A stretch of 64,000 nucleotides of DNA. Source: JASHPR01 sp963739645. GTDB lineage: Bacteria > Actinomycetota > Actinomycetes > Streptosporangiales > Streptosporangiaceae. Positions within the stretch are counted from its first letter, which is position 1, and the number at the start of each line of letters is the position of its first letter. This document shows, one piece after another, positions 1 to 7,351 of this stretch. The stretch spans positions 1-64,000 of the forward strand of contig CAVUBM010000106.1 in assembly GCA_963739645.1 (NCBI GenBank), written 5' to 3'. Both the position numbers and the translations under genes were made by a program. Below the pieces are notes generated by a model. It was not told the origin of the DNA. It searched no databases and was given only the letters and a program-made list of their open reading frames with translations.

Positions 1-101
1 TGGTTGGCCACTTTCGCCGTGCCTGATGCCGCTTCCAGTTGGGCCCTCCTGCGCTGCCCTGCCAGGCTGCGGCCCGATTGACCGCGCGAGGCGGCCGCCT
101 T

Positions 102-158
102 TCACACCAGTGCTGCGCCGCCATCCACGACCAATACCTGACCGGTGCCGTTTAAGAC
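102..158 (-). pseudogene. 3' remnant of a short-chain dehydrogenase gene
   Basis: On the minus strand the codons before the stop at 104-102 read GTGQVLVVDGG followed by AALV and a stop. This is the usual C-terminal tail of classical SDR oxidoreductases (TGQ-x-x-x-VDGG). An in-frame stop lies about eighteen codons upstream of the terminal stop, so only the last few residues of the protein remain. It is too short for any substrate to be inferred. It may be the decayed edge of a gene cut off by rearrangement or by the window edge. Confidence 0.35.
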
Positions 159-353
159 AGACTACGGTTCGATTGCCAAAGATCCAGATCGTTACCGTGC
201 GCAGCAGCTTTTCGGCCCAGGCAACCCACTGCATTTGCCCTGGTAGGACACGTCCGTTTTTAAAAAGGCCAAGCGCGAGAAAACGGAAAAGCAATCCGAG
301 CTGGACTTGTGAGAGAACAACCACTTCCTTCGAGACCAGCCTTCGAAATAACA

Positions 354-377
354 AGCCCCGGCCCTATGGCCGGGGCT
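354..377 (-). terminator. Rho-independent terminator of the repeat-protein gene
   Basis: A perfect 10-bp stem (AGCCCCGGCC / GGCCGGGGCT) encloses a 4-base loop. On the minus strand it is followed by a T-rich stretch (TTGTTATTT). It sits about 45 bp beyond the stop codon of the minus-strand repeat protein that ends at 423, where a terminator for that gene is expected. Confidence 0.75.
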
Positions 378-422
378 CACACTGTTGGAGCGCATTAGCA
401 CATCCCGCTTCGGTGTTGGGGT

Positions 423-788
423 TTAGGCGTGGCTGGCCTCCGCCACTGTGGTCTCGGGAGTAGCTGCCTCCATTGGTATGGCCTCGGCAGGAGCTGCCTC
501 CGTTGCTGGAGTTCTAGGTGTCGCTGCCTCCGTTGCCGTGGCCTCGGGAGGAGCTGCCTCCGTCGCTGTAGCCTCAGGTGTCGCCGCCTCCGTTGCCGTG
601 GCCTCGGGAGGAGCTGCCTCCGTCGCTGTAGCCTCAGGTGTCGCCGCCTCCGTTGCCGTGGCCTCGGGAGCACTTGTTTCCATCGCTGCAGCCTCAGGAG
701 CGGCCGTTTCCGTCACTGCGGCCTCAAGCATGGCTGACTCCGGCGCTGCGGGCTGCGGCGCTGTCGTTACCTCATCATTCGTGGTCAT
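423..788 (-). CDS. Ala/Glu/Thr/Pro-rich tandem-repeat protein, unknown function
   Basis: This 121-residue protein consists almost entirely of Ala, Glu, Thr and Pro, built on a roughly 10-residue unit such as ATEAATPEAT repeated along its length. It has no signal peptide, no membrane segment and no aromatic residues in the repeats, so it is predicted to be extended or disordered. The start at 788 is supported by an AGGGAA-like ribosome-binding site just upstream. A perfect-stem terminator follows the gene, so it is probably a single-gene transcript. Reverse-strand and other-frame readings of the same DNA are also open because of the repeats, but they lack these signals. Similar low-complexity proteins occur in Rhizobiales; I do not know a function. 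Confidence 0.55.
   Translation of the reverse strand: MTTNDEVTTAPQPAAPESAMLEAAVTETAAPEAAAMETSAPEATATEAATPEATATEAAPPEATATEAATPEATATEAAPPEATATEAATPRTPATEAAPAEAIPMEAATPETTVAEASHA
481..720. repeat. 60-bp tandem repeat inside the repeat-protein gene
   Basis: Four successive 60-bp blocks begin at 481, 541, 601 and 661. The blocks 541-600 and 601-660 are identical, while the first and last are diverged. Each block is itself two imperfect 30-bp units. The period is a multiple of three, so copy-number changes would keep the reading frame of the encoded Ala/Glu/Thr/Pro protein. Confidence 0.9.
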
Positions 789-1112
789 GGGAGTTCCCTC
801 TTAGATTGCCGGCAAAAGCCGGCGTTAGAATGTGGTCAATACAAATGGCTGCGCAAAACAGAGTTGCAAGTGCCGAAAGCGGCATGCCTCATAATATTTT
901 CGGGGACATCTGTTGCTTGGCCATTTACTTGGAATTGAAACATTCGACTGGCTACATTGCGAATAGCGCAAGCGGCGCATATTACTTAATGAGGTGCATC
1001 ACGCCGAACGTGGCGATAAGCGCCTACCGGCGATCTGTCCACCCCGCACTCGCTTCGGCTCGCGAAAGCGCTTTGGCCCCCGGCCCTGTCTAGCGAGAGA
1101 CGAATTGAAGTA
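789..1112. other. Non-coding stretch upstream of the repeat gene
   Basis: I see no convincing gene here. It is noticeably more A+T-rich than its surroundings around 840-990 and should contain the promoter for the minus-strand repeat gene starting at 788. I could not fix a reliable -35/-10 pair. Confidence 0.4.
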
Positions 1113-1349
1113 TTGGACGAAACCGGCGTCCATGCTAGACCTTCCCGATGGCTACAGAAACAGACGATCACACTTCGAATCGCCGTGGCGATTGCGATTC
1201 TTGCCATGTTCGTGCCCATTTTGATTGCCGTGCCGCTGTTTGTGCTGGCGACACTCTTGATAGCGTGGGGTCTGCAACCTGGAGGCGCGGAGATTTATCG
1301 GGCGTGCTCCCGTTGCGGCAGCAGTTTACATCCTCAAGGCATTGGCTAA
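1113..1349 (+). CDS. Possible small membrane protein (low confidence)
   Basis: This 78-residue frame contains a long hydrophobic stretch at about residues 20-52 (ITLRIAVAIAILAMF, then a Pro-interrupted second span) and ends with a CxxC pair. The pattern fits a small two-span membrane protein, but there is no clear ribosome-binding site and I do not recognise a family. It lies just before a transposase remnant, so it may be a truncated or chance frame. Confidence 0.28.
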   Translation: MDETGVHARPSRWLQKQTITLRIAVAIAILAMFVPILIAVPLFVLATLLIAWGLQPGGAEIYRACSRCGSSLHPQGIG

Positions 1350-1439
1350 ATTGGACTCGATCCTCTCCGGCCTCGAGTTGAGAGATCCCCCAACGCCCGC
1401 CGGCTTCCTGCTCAGCGCCCGGTCAGGGCGACATGGAAC

Positions 1440-1868
1440 GAAGCTCGACGATACTACGCCAAGCTCTGTTATCAGGGCCGGAAGCTGGAACAAGTTCTGC
1501 CGCGTCGTCGCCAAGGTCGAATGGCATGGGGTCAACTCTATCCGCGTGTCGGCTTGGAGCGTCACAAACGTAGCAGCCCAGCCGAGCGCGCCGTTGCTTT
1601 CTACAACAAGCGCGGAACATGCGAGCAATGGATCAAGGAAGGCAAGGGCGCGATCAAATGGACGCGACTGTCATGTCGTTCGTTCGCCGCCAACGCGGTT
1701 CGTCTCCAGCTTCATGCGCTCGCCTATAATCTCGGCAACTTTCTGCGCACGCTGGCGACGCCGGAGCCGATCAAACATTGGTCGCTGACGAGCCTGAAGG
1801 AAAAGCTGATCAAGATTGGCGCGAAGGTCGTCATATGTGGACATCCGATAATCGCGGTTGGCGCCTGA
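1440..1868 (+). pseudogene. IS1380-family transposase, C-terminal remnant
   Basis: The region encodes the C-terminal third of an IS1380-type DDE transposase. Recognisable pieces are VVAKVEWH in one frame, then AVAFYNKRGTCEQWIKEGK and VRLQLHALAYNLGNFLR in the next. The (Y/F)NxRGTxEQxIKEGK motif carries the catalytic Glu of the family, and LTSLKEKLIKIGAKVV is near the normal C-terminus. At least one frameshift (around 1,540) separates the pieces and the N-terminal two thirds are missing, so the element cannot be active. It lies directly beside an IS110 remnant. Confidence 0.8.
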
Positions 1869-1931
1869 TCCGCCGATAGTGCCGCGATCCGGGCAGTCTC
1901 GCCCGGTGATTCGCACCGTCGGAGGCTATCG

Positions 1932-2165
1932 ATGACCCGCTTTGTCGGATTGGATGTTTCGCAGAAGATAACGGCCATTTGCATTGTCGACAATGCCGGC
2001 CGCAGACTATGGCGGGGCCAGTGTCCCACCGTTCCAGAACAAATCAGCGTTTTGGTCCGCCGGCATGGGGGAGATGACACCCGAATTGGAATCGAGACCG
2101 GAGCGATGACGCCATGGCTCGTGCACGAACTCCGAAATCTCGGGCTCGAAGTCGTTTGTCTTTCG
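1932..2165 (+). pseudogene. IS110-family transposase, N-terminal remnant
   Basis: The frame starts with ATG at 1932, 6 nt after a GGAGG ribosome-binding site, and opens with VGLDVSQKITAICIVD, the N-terminal DEDD motif of IS110 transposases. The second acidic motif follows as IGIETGAMTPWLVHELRNLG. Similarity stops after GLEVVCL at about 2,165; the frame runs on to 2,351 with unrelated sequence, so the C-terminal catalytic half is absent. I see nothing recognisable in the roughly 230 bp between this remnant and the next gene at 2,397. Confidence 0.82.
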
Positions 2166-2396
2166 TCAGCGCCCTTCCGCCGCGCATCAATGGATCCAAA
2201 GATTGTTTTGCGCGGCGGGGTACGGCGAGTAACGAGGGCCACACCATTTGGCGGGGCGTCAGGCGAGGTTGCATCGGAGGCCACGACATGCCCCTCTTGG
2301 CAGCCGCGGGCGCAGCCCTTTGCCGCGGATATGAACAGGGCGGGTGCCTAGGATTCTAACTTCCCTTAAGCGCCCGTCCTGATTCACGGCACGCCT

Positions 2397-3077
2397 TCAG
2401 GTCTGGGTCGAAGGCCGCATCAAGCTCATCACTGTCCCGCTCAGCGTGCTTCCGCTCATGACCAGCGTGGCACCAAGGGCGAGCAACGCGACCAGGGTCA
2501 GGACTGTTACATCCATCCCCGCGACCGCGAGAATGCCGAGCACGATCGCGGCCAACCCGGCGAGCGCCTGAATGGCCGCGGAACCGGAGGCCATCTCGCT
2601 TGCCAGAATTTCGCTTCCGACGAGCTGGGAATGGCTATCGGCTGTTGCCACCGCATGCTTGAGCACATGCAGATGCCACACCGAATTGCTGCTCAGCACC
2701 AAGGCGGTGCCGAACGCGATAACCGCAACCGACGTGAGCAGGTGATTAATGCCCAGCAAGGCCAGCAGGCCAAGGACAATACCGGCGGCGCCAACCAGGA
2801 AAATGGCGGACAGGCTGTTGCCGCCGAAGTGGTCGACGGAAGCAGCTTTCGCGCCGGGTGGAAAAATTATCCGGGCGTACTCGGATAACATTGTCCCGCC
2901 TTGGATCAGCAAGGCCACGCCGAAGACGATGGTCGCAATTCCGAGCATCATGGTCGGAGCAAGACCTGCCAACCCCAAGATAGCGAGGACAATAGTGGCG
3001 ATGCCACCGATGGCATCCACGAATCCGCCCTTGGCGGAGCGCTCGTGGGATGTCATCTCCTCGTATGTTAGAGACAT
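2397..3077 (-). CDS. HdeD/DUF308-like integral membrane protein
   Basis: This protein of about 226 residues is predominantly hydrophobic. It has six predicted spans arranged as three repeats of a two-helix unit (for example GIATIVLAILGLAGLAP, GIVLGLLALLG, AAIVLGILAVAGMDV). That repeat pattern and size fit the HdeD/DUF308 family, linked in enterics to acid stress and widespread in Rhizobiales. Two ATGs are possible. The one at 3077 (MSLTYEEM) is preferred because GGAG lies 6 nt upstream; the other, at 3089, adds four residues. It appears to be the only complete ordinary gene in a neighbourhood of transposase fragments. The HdeD assignment rests on topology and repeat style, not on a diagnostic motif. 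Confidence 0.65.
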   Translation of the reverse strand: MSLTYEEMTSHERSAKGGFVDAIGGIATIVLAILGLAGLAPTMMLGIATIVFGVALLIQGGTMLSEYARIIFPPGAKAASVDHFGGNSLSAIFLVGAAGIVLGLLALLGINHLLTSVAVIAFGTALVLSSNSVWHLHVLKHAVATADSHSQLVGSEILASEMASGSAAIQALAGLAAIVLGILAVAGMDVTVLTLVALLALGATLVMSGSTLSGTVMSLMRPSTQT

Positions 3078-3364
3078 GGGTTTCTCCATTTAGGGTTGTG
3101 GATTCTTTGAGAGCGCGCCATCACTGCGGATGCTGCAGCATCCGCTGGCAGGCCACTTGATAGGGGCGCGGCCTCAAGCCTAAATGTGACCGTTCAGATC
3201 TCATATCATCGCACCTAGCAGGTGGTTCCAGGTGAAATGCTCGCGTCAATGCCGCAAATTACTGTGATGTCTAAAGGAATTTTCTATTGGAGGATTTGTC
3301 GCTCCATAAACCGCGGCCCGCGCAGCTCGCATTCGGTGGCTTTGGACGGCCGTTGCGAAAAAGA

Positions 3365-3545
3365 TCATGCGCGGCCATCGCCTGCGCGTTCTCCAGTGTG
3401 CCGCCGGCTTCCAGATAGGCGGTGATGCCCGTGGCGCGGAAGGTGTGACAGCCGATCCTGGCCCGTGTCCCGATCTCGGCGGCGCGGCGCTGGATCATGC
3501 GCCAGGCGTCGACGCGGTTCATGGCTTTAGTCGTGACGAAGACGC
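3365..3545 (-). pseudogene. Tyrosine recombinase/integrase, C-terminal fragment
   Basis: On the minus strand the frame reads TTKAMNRVDAWRMIQRRAAE, then CHTFRATGITAYLEAGGTLE and NAQAMAAH. The HxFR box (HTFRATG) is box II of phage-type tyrosine recombinases, carrying one catalytic His and Arg. The fragment diverges after MAAH, just before the segment that should carry the second His/Arg and the catalytic Tyr. Its 5' side is cut at about 3,545 where an IS630 remnant begins on the other strand. It is therefore an inactive piece of an integrase, suggesting that an integrative element once resided here. Confidence 0.75.
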
Positions 3546-3547
3546 TG

Positions 3548-4330
3548 GAGACGATGCCGGCCGACGCAACGCATTGGAGCACGCGCTCGATGGCGAGAAG
3601 GTCCGGCGTATCCATCTCGACAGTGCATCGCATCTGGAACGCTCTCTCGTTGGCCCCGCATCGCAGCGAGACTTTCAAGCTTTCGACCGATCCTCGGTTC
3701 GTCGAGAAAGTGGGTGACGTCGTCGGCCTCTACCTCGACCCGCCGGAGCATGCCCTGGTGCTCTGCGTCGACGAAAAGAGCCAGATCCAGGCGCTGGACC
3801 GCACCCAGACCGGCCTGCCATTGCGGCCTGGTCGATCGAGCGGCACACCCACGACTACAAACGCAACGGCACGACGACGCTGTTCGCCGCGCTCGACGTG
3901 CTCGAGCGGACCGTGATCGGCGCAGTGCATGCCGCGGCACCGGCATCAGGAGTTCATCAAGTTCCTCAAGCGATCGACGCCGAGACGCAGGTGCCACCGA
4001 ATGCGATCCTGCACCTGATCGTCGACAACTACGCGACCCACAAGCATCCCAAGGTACAAAAATGGCTGGCCCGGCATCCCCGCTGGACTTTCACTTCACG
4101 CCTACCTCGGCGTCCTGGCTCAACGCCGTCGAAGGCTTCTTCGCCAGTCTCACGAGACGGCGCCTCAGACGTGGAGTGTTTCGGTCGGTTGCCGACCTTC
4201 AGGCTGCGATCAACCGGTTCGTCGAAGAGACCAACTCCGATCCCAAACCCTTCGTCTGGACCGCTGACGCCAAACGCGTCCTCGCTGCTGTCAACGGGGG
4301 AAGAAAAACCCGAAGTCGATCCACTAGGTC
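3548..4330 (+). pseudogene. IS630-family transposase remnant (multiple frameshifts)
   Basis: Pieces in three frames give the conserved parts of an IS630 DDE transposase in order: a helix-turn-helix segment (SGVSISTVHRIWNALSLAPH), the first Asp motif (CVDEKSQIQALDRT), THDYKRNGTTTLFAALDV, the second Asp (LIVDNYATHKHPKVQKWL) and the Glu region (FTPTSASWLNAVEGFFASL). Frame changes near 3,830, 3,925, 3,970 and 4,085 break it, and the extreme N-terminus is missing. It starts exactly where the integrase fragment stops, suggesting insertion or rearrangement at that point. The stretch 4,330-4,420 downstream holds nothing I can name. Confidence 0.82.
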
Positions 4331-4417
4331 CTAATGTGCCGGATTTGACCACGAGCCAAATCGATGTCGACCCGAGGCTACAGCCTACCGCGAAGGGGGT
4401 GAGCCCGATGATAGTCG

Positions 4418-5848
4418 TTGCCCACGTCAGGGGTCCTTTGTTTGCAAAGAACAAGAAACTGGAGCCGACGATCAGGGCTCGATCACCAGACCAACTGCAA
4501 TGTTGCGATCGCTAGACTGCGACAGCTTGCCCCTCTCGACCTCTTGCTCGCGCGCTTGCGCTACCTGTTCTTCTGCCTGCTTGCGTTCTGTAATGTTGGT
4601 CCAGAACCCGATTCAATCCTGCGACTTGCTCTCAGCGGCCGATCACAGAACATCACTCTCAGGCTGGAAGACATTAGCAGAAAGCTAATTCGGAACGTTC
4701 CCGGCCGGCTTACCGACTTGGTTGAGATTGCCGCCTATGTCTACTGCGCCGACCAGGCGATAAGTCGAGGCGGTGCGGCACAGCGGGCAATGGGTGCTGA
4801 TTGGCGCCGCGAATTTCGGTTCGTCATTCCGGTAAGGAACCCAGACCATTGGAACAATCCCAATGTGTCGGAATCTCTCTGCGCAGCGCTTTCGTTTCTA
4901 TCGGAAGACGAATACGCATTCGAGTTTGAGAAGGCGACCAATCCGATTCCGTTTCAGGATTACCTAGAGTTTGGCGACGACGATAGTACGGCATTCAAAG
5001 CCGATGAAGTCGTTTTGTTCTCCGGAGGTCTTGACTCCCTCAGCGGAGCTATTGAGGAACTCTCGACAACTGAAAAGCGTATTGCACTAGTCAGTCACCA
5101 CTCTTCGTCAAAGATTTTTGATTATCAAAAGCAGCTGATCGCAGCGCTCAATGAGCGATTTCCAAAAAGGCTCATCCACCTGCCGGTCCTTATGACGAGG
5201 CAGCAGGAAACACTACCTGCTCCAGAATATACGCATCGGTCGCGCTCCATTTTGTATGCGGCGCTCGCCTGTGCCGTCGCTCGCCTCTTCGGAAAGGGTC
5301 AGGTTCGGTTCTTCGAAAATGGCGTTCTGAGCATCAATTTGCCCATCTCCGAGCAGGTCGTCGGCTCGCGCGCAACGCGCACCACTCATCCGCTGGTCTT
5401 AGAGCGTTTTTGCGAGTTCTTCAGTGCGGCCGTCGGCAAGCCGATCGAAGTTGAGAATCCGTTCATTTGGAAAACCAAAGCGGAAGTTATCCGATCAATT
5501 GTCGATCGCGGCTGCGGAGGGCTGATCAAGCATACCGTTAGCTGCACGCGGACTTACGACATCACGAAGCTGCATACCCACTGCGGTTGCTGCTCCCAGT
5601 GTCTCGACCGGCGCTTCGCCGTCCTTGCCGCCAATGCCGCCGAGTACGATCCCGTCGAGATGTACAAGGTTGAATTGCTCGCCGGCGAACGCGACAAGGA
5701 TGACGACAAAACGATGGCGGAGTCCTACGTGAGAACCGCCTTGGAGATTCGCAATATGGGGGAGCTGGCATTCTTCGGCCGGTTCAGCGGTGAGACCGCG
5801 CGCGTCCTGACATGCTTTCCCTCCCTGAGCGCTGACAGCTGGCTGTAG
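4418..5848 (+). CDS. QueC/QatC-like PP-loop protein, truncated at 3' end
   Basis: Residues from about 195 contain a PP-loop ATP-pyrophosphatase motif (VVLFSGGLDSLSGAIEEL) as in QueC, which makes 7-cyano-7-deazaguanine. Near residue 385 is a zinc-type cluster (HTHCGCCSQCLDRRFAVL). The N-terminal half, with VEIAAYVYCADQ and WRREFRFVIPVR, is absent from housekeeping QueC. It resembles the longer QueC-like proteins of phage-defence loci such as QatC of the Qat system or CBASS-associated QueC. The start is unclear because the first 60-70 residues look unrelated, so the real start may be downstream of about 4,600. The 3' end runs into the sequence junction near 5,830, where the last few residues and the stop are foreign. 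No qatA, qatB or qatD partner is visible upstream, only transposase debris. Confidence 0.65.
   Translation: MPTSGVLCLQRTRNWSRRSGLDHQTNCNVAIARLRQLAPLDLLLARLRYLFFCLLAFCNVGPEPDSILRLALSGRSQNITLRLEDISRKLIRNVPGRLTDLVEIAAYVYCADQAISRGGAAQRAMGADWRREFRFVIPVRNPDHWNNPNVSESLCAALSFLSEDEYAFEFEKATNPIPFQDYLEFGDDDSTAFKADEVVLFSGGLDSLSGAIEELSTTEKRIALVSHHSSSKIFDYQKQLIAALNERFPKRLIHLPVLMTRQQETLPAPEYTHRSRSILYAALACAVARLFGKGQVRFFENGVLSINLPISEQVVGSRATRTTHPLVLERFCEFFSAAVGKPIEVENPFIWKTKAEVIRSIVDRGCGGLIKHTVSCTRTYDITKLHTHCGCCSQCLDRRFAVLAANAAEYDPVEMYKVELLAGERDKDDDKTMAESYVRTALEIRNMGELAFFGRFSGETARVLTCFPSLSADSWL
5825..5836. other. Junction between alphaproteobacterial and actinobacterial DNA
   Basis: To the left, the QueC-like frame reads ARVLTCFPSLSAD and then ends abruptly. 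To the right, reading leftward on the minus strand, the ABC permease follows its family up to CYSQL (5850-5836) and then becomes unrelated. Base composition and codon usage change at the same point, and both genes lose their 3' ends here. I see no inverted repeat, target duplication, tRNA or integrase at the seam. Confidence 0.75.
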
Positions 5849-6096
5849 CACGAGCCCAGCACCGACAGCGCGGCGATGGTGGGCACGTAGTACTGCAGGG
5901 CGGTCAGGCCGTAGAAGTACGAGCTTGACCCGCCGCTGCGGAACAGCGCGCCGAAGATCGCGATGAGGACGACCGGGAAGACGAACGTGAAGAACGCGCT
6001 TTGCGGGTTGCGCCAGAACGACAGCTGCTCGTAGCGGATCTGGTGGCCCAGCAGGGCAAGGTCCTGGCGCGGGGCCCGGTAGCCGGCGGTAGTCAC
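5836..6096 (-). CDS. ABC-2 type transporter permease, N-terminal fragment
   Basis: About 87 residues survive. A cytoplasmic start (LLGHQIRYEQLSFWRNPQ) leads into the first span (AFFTFVFPVVLIAIFGALF) and the beginning of the second (YYVPTIAALSVLGSCYSQL). This is the start of a DrrB-like ABC-2 permease, normally about 250-280 residues. The start is GTG at 6096, overlapping the TGA of the ATPase gene by 4 bp (GTGA), so the two are translationally coupled and would form one exporter. The rest of the permease is lost at the sequence junction. Confidence 0.8.
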
Positions 6097-7100
6097 CGGG
6101 TGCTCCTTTCCGTCGTGGGGCCGGGCGCGGCATGGCCGGTCAGCCGCAGGTAGACGTCCTCCAGGCTGGGCCGGTCCACCGTGAGCTGGCCCAGCACCGT
6201 GCCGTGGTCCAGCGCCCAGCCGGTCAGCTGATACAGCATCTGCGTGGGCTCGGCGGTCTCCACGCTGACCAGGCCATCGCCTGGCCCGGAGCTGACCGGC
6301 ACGGCACTGCGCGGCAGGTCGGCGGCCGTGTATCCCTCGGGCAGGGCGAAGCGCACGCGGGCCCGGGCATGGTCACGCCCGCCGATGGTGGACGGTGTCC
6401 CCTCGGCCACGATCTGGCCGCCGGAGATCACCGCCACCCGGTCGGCCAGGGCCTGCGCCTCGTCCATGTAGTGCGTGGTGAGCATGATGGTGGTCCCCGA
6501 CCCCCGCAGGCTGCGCACGGCGTCCCACGCCTCCCGGCGCGCGTTCGGGTCGAACCCGGTCGTGGGCTCGTCCAGGAACAGCAGTTCGGGGTTGCCGATG
6601 AGCCCCAGGGCCAGATCCAGGCGCCGCTTCTGGCCGCCGGACAGGGTACGGACCTTCTTCCGCTCCTGCCCGGCCAGGCCGACCAGCCCGATGACGTCGT
6701 CCACATCCCGGGGCGCCGGGTAATAGCCCGCGTTGCGGGCGATGGTCTCGCGGACCGTCAGGTACGGCTCGACCGCGATGTCCTGGAGCACCAGCCCGAT
6801 CCGCTCACGCAGCGCCCGGCCAGCGGACCGGTCGCCGGGATCGATGCCGAGCACATCGGCCAGCCCCGAGTCCCGGCTGCGGAATCCCTCCAGGATCTCG
6901 AGGATGGTGGTCTTGCCCGCGCCGTTCGGCCCGAGCAGCGCGAAGATCTCCCCGTGCCCGATGGTGAAGCTCACCCCGCGCACGGCCTGCACCGTGCCGT
7001 AACTCTTGGTTAGCCCGGCCACGACGACCGCGCTGGCGCCGGGCGACGCCGCCCGGTCAGCGGCGTCTTCGGCCAGATCCGCCGCATTGAGAGCACCCAT
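6093..7100 (-). CDS. ABC transporter ATP-binding protein, DrrA-like
   Basis: This 335-residue protein is a cytoplasmic ATPase of a multidrug/antibiotic ABC exporter. It shows Walker A (GPNGAGKTT, residues 57-65), the signature LSGGQKRRLDLA, Walker B LLFLDEPTTGFDP, and the switch histidine in TTHYMDEA. The C-terminal 80 residues are the DrrA-type extension with a final LEDVYLRLTG motif. The start at 7100 is chosen because GGAGG lies 6 nt upstream; a longer in-frame reading to 7223 has a poor leader. It overlaps the permease gene, its obvious partner. The 250 bp upstream, shared with the divergent LuxR gene, should hold both promoters and contains no other gene. Confidence 0.9.
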   Translation of the reverse strand: MGALNAADLAEDAADRAASPGASAVVVAGLTKSYGTVQAVRGVSFTIGHGEIFALLGPNGAGKTTILEILEGFRSRDSGLADVLGIDPGDRSAGRALRERIGLVLQDIAVEPYLTVRETIARNAGYYPAPRDVDDVIGLVGLAGQERKKVRTLSGGQKRRLDLALGLIGNPELLFLDEPTTGFDPNARREAWDAVRSLRGSGTTIMLTTHYMDEAQALADRVAVISGGQIVAEGTPSTIGGRDHARARVRFALPEGYTAADLPRSAVPVSSGPGDGLVSVETAEPTQMLYQLTGWALDHGTVLGQLTVDRPSLEDVYLRLTGHAAPGPTTERSTR

Positions 7101-7351
7101 CCCTGTCCTCCGGGTTGTCGGGGTGTGCCTGCCTGTCCCCCGCACGCTAGAAAACCGCCAGGTGACGGTCGTCACCCGAAAGTGGACTAGCAGGTGGAAA
7201 CTTTGCGGGGCAGCACCGGGCACGAAGGTGCCCCCCGCCCGGCCCGGCCCGCCGCCCGCGGGTGGCGATTCACCCGGTAATGCGATCTAGTTGGTCATAA
7301 CGACGGGTTCTCCCATCAGCGCACGAAGGATCGCCGGAGGCGGGAGCGTGC

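Noticed and set aside
541..660. Possible CRISPR array
   Set aside because: The repeats are contiguous, without unique spacers, and lie inside a coding frame.
429..804. Three additional long frames over the repeat region on the plus strand
   Set aside because: They arise from the 60-bp repeat, whose period is a multiple of three. Only the minus-strand frame has a ribosome-binding site and a matching terminator.
4340..4454. Minus-strand hydrophobic frame (start FFANKGPLTWATTIIGL)
   Set aside because: It could be the 5' end of a membrane protein cut by the IS630 remnant, but it is only about 38 codons before entering transposase antisense, and no ribosome-binding site or family match is clear.
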